Below, one piece after another: positions 5,766 to 6,858 of a stretch of 6,858 nucleotides of DNA. The DNA is taken from the NCBI GenBank assembly GCA_014728745.1, contig WJLC01000003.1:1-6858 (forward strand), written 5' to 3'. The first letter of the stretch is position 1. Each line of letters starts with the position of its first letter. The translations under genes were made by a program, and so were the position numbers. Origin of the DNA: Candidatus Pacearchaeota archaeon (GTDB lineage: Archaea; Nanobdellota; Nanobdellia; Pacearchaeales; GW2011-AR1). Below the pieces are notes generated by a model. That model was given only the letters and a program-made list of their open reading frames with translations, ran no database searches and was not told the DNA's origin.

Positions 5766-6203
5766 TTATATATCTAAAACAACTTGACAAACCCAATCAT
5801 TTTTTTTGTTTTTCTTCACAAACATTTCATTATATGTGACAGCCTTTATATCATTTTTCATCTCATAATTCTCTGCACTGTCTCCAACAAGCTCTGCTTT
5901 CAGAGATTGCTGATTGCTTTTTTTACTCTCTTTATTAATTTCAATGTTTTTTATTTTTGAAACAAAAAATAATTCACTATCAAATAAAAATAATAATTCT
6001 TCTAAAAATTCATATAAAAGATTTTCATCATCTTTCCCTCTAACTTTTACTGTTTTTGTTGTTTTTTCTTTAACAGCATCATCACTCATTGAATCAAACA
6101 TAGCAAGAGCTGAATTTTCAAAAGCCTTTTCTTTTGTTTTCCCAAATGCCTGAAACTTAATGTCTGCAGTATGCTCTAGGAATTGGAATTTTTTAGTTTT
6201 CAT
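5766..6203 (-). CDS. Archease, RtcB activator
   Basis: A 145-residue archease, the usual size. It helps RtcB undergo guanylylation and multiple turnover and broadens its nucleotide use. Motifs: FLEHTADIKFQAFG near the start with H11 and D14, the acidic DDENLLYEFLEELLFLFDSE block at 58-77, the DIKAVTYNEM segment at 118-127, and the C-terminal VVLDI with D144. D14 and D144 match the conserved metal-binding acidic residues. A Lys/Ser/Gln-rich loop at 90-100 is a less conserved insertion. It lies 20 bp behind the pilin-like gene and upstream of the aldo/keto reductase and rtcB, which matches the well-known archease-RtcB pairing. The ATG at 6201-6203 has no Shine-Dalgarno. Confidence 0.96.
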   Translation of the reverse strand: MKTKKFQFLEHTADIKFQAFGKTKEKAFENSALAMFDSMSDDAVKEKTTKTVKVRGKDDENLLYEFLEELLFLFDSELFFVSKIKNIEINKESKKSNQQSLKAELVGDSAENYEMKNDIKAVTYNEMFVKKNKKNDWVCQVVLDI

Positions 6204-6223
6204 TTTAGTTTTTTAATTGCAGA

Positions 6224-6676
6224 TTATCCAAATGTCCAGCAGAACATTTTCAACTGCCTTGGAGAATAAGTCTCTAAATTTGCTGCAATTGCCACACTCT
6301 GAGCATAGACATCTCTATCAACAGGTGCTCCCTCACTGTAGCATATCACATCTAACAGGCAAACCTTTGCAGTGCAGTTCAAGTAATCTGGAACTCTTTC
6401 ATTAATTTTATTTTTAACATTTGTTAATCCCTGGCTATCAAATTCATCCCACTTAACAGGCAAATCACCCTCATTTATCTCAAGCAAATTACTTCTCATA
6501 TTATCATTAAGCTCAATCTCTCTCAAGATAGCAAGCTGCACCTCATAAACCTGTTCAGAAATGTCTGCTTTTCCAATGTATCCTTGATTAATTACTATTA
6601 ACAATGCTCCTGCTACAAGCAGAACTGCTATAAATGCCTCAATAATTCTTATCCATCCTCTTTTATCCTTAAACAT
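6224..6676 (-). CDS. Pilin-like membrane-anchored Cys-containing protein
   Basis: A 150-residue protein with a short basic N-terminus (K3, K5, R6, G7), then one hydrophobic helix (about 11-30) containing E13, and a polar remainder. This resembles type IV pilin-like proteins, where a prepilin peptidase cuts after Gly and a Glu lies early in the helix. Here E13 is at +6 counted from a cut after G7, one off the classical +5, so processing is uncertain. The extracytoplasmic part has four cysteines (101, 106, 112, 146), possibly paired as disulfides, and a conserved-looking DRDVYAQSVAIAANLETYSP stretch at 120-139. The gene is the first complete one in the run leading to archease and rtcB. No clear TATA box lies at the right distance from the ATG at 6674-6676. 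Function unknown; a surface or pilus subunit is the best guess. Confidence 0.7.
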   Translation of the reverse strand: MFKDKRGWIRIIEAFIAVLLVAGALLIVINQGYIGKADISEQVYEVQLAILREIELNDNMRSNLLEINEGDLPVKWDEFDSQGLTNVKNKINERVPDYLNCTAKVCLLDVICYSEGAPVDRDVYAQSVAIAANLETYSPRQLKMFCWTFG

Positions 6677-6806
6677 TTTAATGCTATTTTATATCTTTTA
6701 TTTTCTTTTTATTTTGCCTATTTTTCTTCTGGTTTGATCTAAAACTTTTTGAAAGTTTTATTTATTGTTTATTCTGGTTTGATCTAAAACTTTTTGAAAG
6801 TTTTAT
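6677..6806. other. Gene-free leader region of the pilin-archease-rtcB run
   Basis: No gene is seen here. Besides the 38-bp repeats it contains a T-rich plus strand at 6685-6728 (A-rich on the minus strand). ATATAAAA on the minus strand (6686-6693) lies only about 14 bp from the pilin-like ATG, too near for a leaderless start. An A-rich stretch near 6696-6706 is at a better distance but is a poor TATA match. Transcription may start here or read through from the gene beyond 6809. Confidence 0.4.
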
Positions 6807-6809
6807 TTA
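6727..6809. repeat. Two 38-bp direct repeats, each with a palindrome
   Basis: 6727-6764 and 6772-6809 are identical over 38 bases and separated by 7 bp (period 45). Each starts TTCTGGTTTGATCTAAAAC and holds a perfect inverted repeat, AAAACTTT-TTG-AAAGTTTT (6741-6759 and 6786-6804). The right copy ends on the stop codon of the probable upstream gene. They could be tandem operator sites, weak 3'-end hairpins, or a duplicated 3' untranslated region. There are too few copies for a CRISPR array. Confidence 0.85.
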
Positions 6810-6857
6810 CCATACTCTTATATTTAAATATCCAGGCTTTATATTTGCTTCTGAATC
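6807..6857 (-). CDS. Possible 3' end of an upstream gene, partial
   Basis: The only open minus-strand frame entering from the right edge reads DSEANIKPGYLNIRVW and then TAA (6807-6809). The short open length gives weak support, but the orientation matches the whole right-hand gene run, and the strong strand ending in a Trp looks protein-like. No function can be assigned. The stop codon coincides with the end of a 38-bp repeat. Confidence 0.35.
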   Translation of the reverse strand, partial: DSEANIKPGYLNIRVW

Positions 6858-6858
6858 A

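Noticed and set aside
5914..6405. Plus-strand open frames opposite archease and the pilin-like gene
   Set aside because: Antisense to genes recognised by motif or membrane anchor; low-complexity translations.
6727..6809. CRISPR array
   Set aside because: Only two repeat copies with a 7-bp spacer and no cas gene in the window.

Overview
The window looks like a piece of an archaeal chromosome, probably a small-genome DPANN-type archaeon. This is inferred from an AT-rich background, adjacent archease and RtcB genes of archaeal type, a pilin-like protein with an N-terminal membrane anchor, Cys-rich secreted repeat proteins, and TATA boxes about 25 bp upstream of start codons with no Shine-Dalgarno sequence, i.e. 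leaderless transcription. The exact lineage cannot be settled from the sequence alone.

Left edge (1-404): the last codons of a GC-rich plus-strand gene ending in a cadherin/VCBS-like surface-protein repeat. It converges on, and overlaps by 14 bp, a minus-strand gene for a small secreted Cys-rich protein.

Middle (about 444-3486): a compact four-gene cassette that I interpret as an undescribed archaeal RiPP (ribosomally made, post-translationally modified peptide) pathway. A 72-residue precursor carries a C-terminal core with eight cysteines and six C-[Y/F]-S units. Directly behind it is an APH-fold kinase. Divergent from the precursor, across a 59-bp two-way promoter, are a HEXXH metallopeptidase and an overlapping radical SAM/SPASM enzyme whose C-terminus looks like a leader-binding (RRE/PqqD-like) winged helix. 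The proposed scheme: the RRE docks the leader, the radical SAM enzyme crosslinks the core, the kinase may phosphorylate core hydroxyl residues, and the peptidase removes the leader. No exporter is visible.

The cassette is bracketed by a perfect 25-bp direct repeat (419-443 and 3487-3511). The left copy contains the TATA box of the secreted Cys-rich gene; the right copy sits 1 bp past the rtcB stop codon. Removing one repeat and everything between them would place that promoter and gene directly behind rtcB. This suggests the cassette is a later insertion.

Right side (3513-6676): a minus-strand run of closely spaced genes in transcription order pilin-like protein, archease, aldo/keto reductase, rtcB. 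Archease activates the RtcB RNA ligase used in tRNA splicing and RNA repair. Upstream (6677-6858) are two 38-bp direct repeats, each with a short palindrome, and the probable 3' end of another minus-strand gene running off the window.
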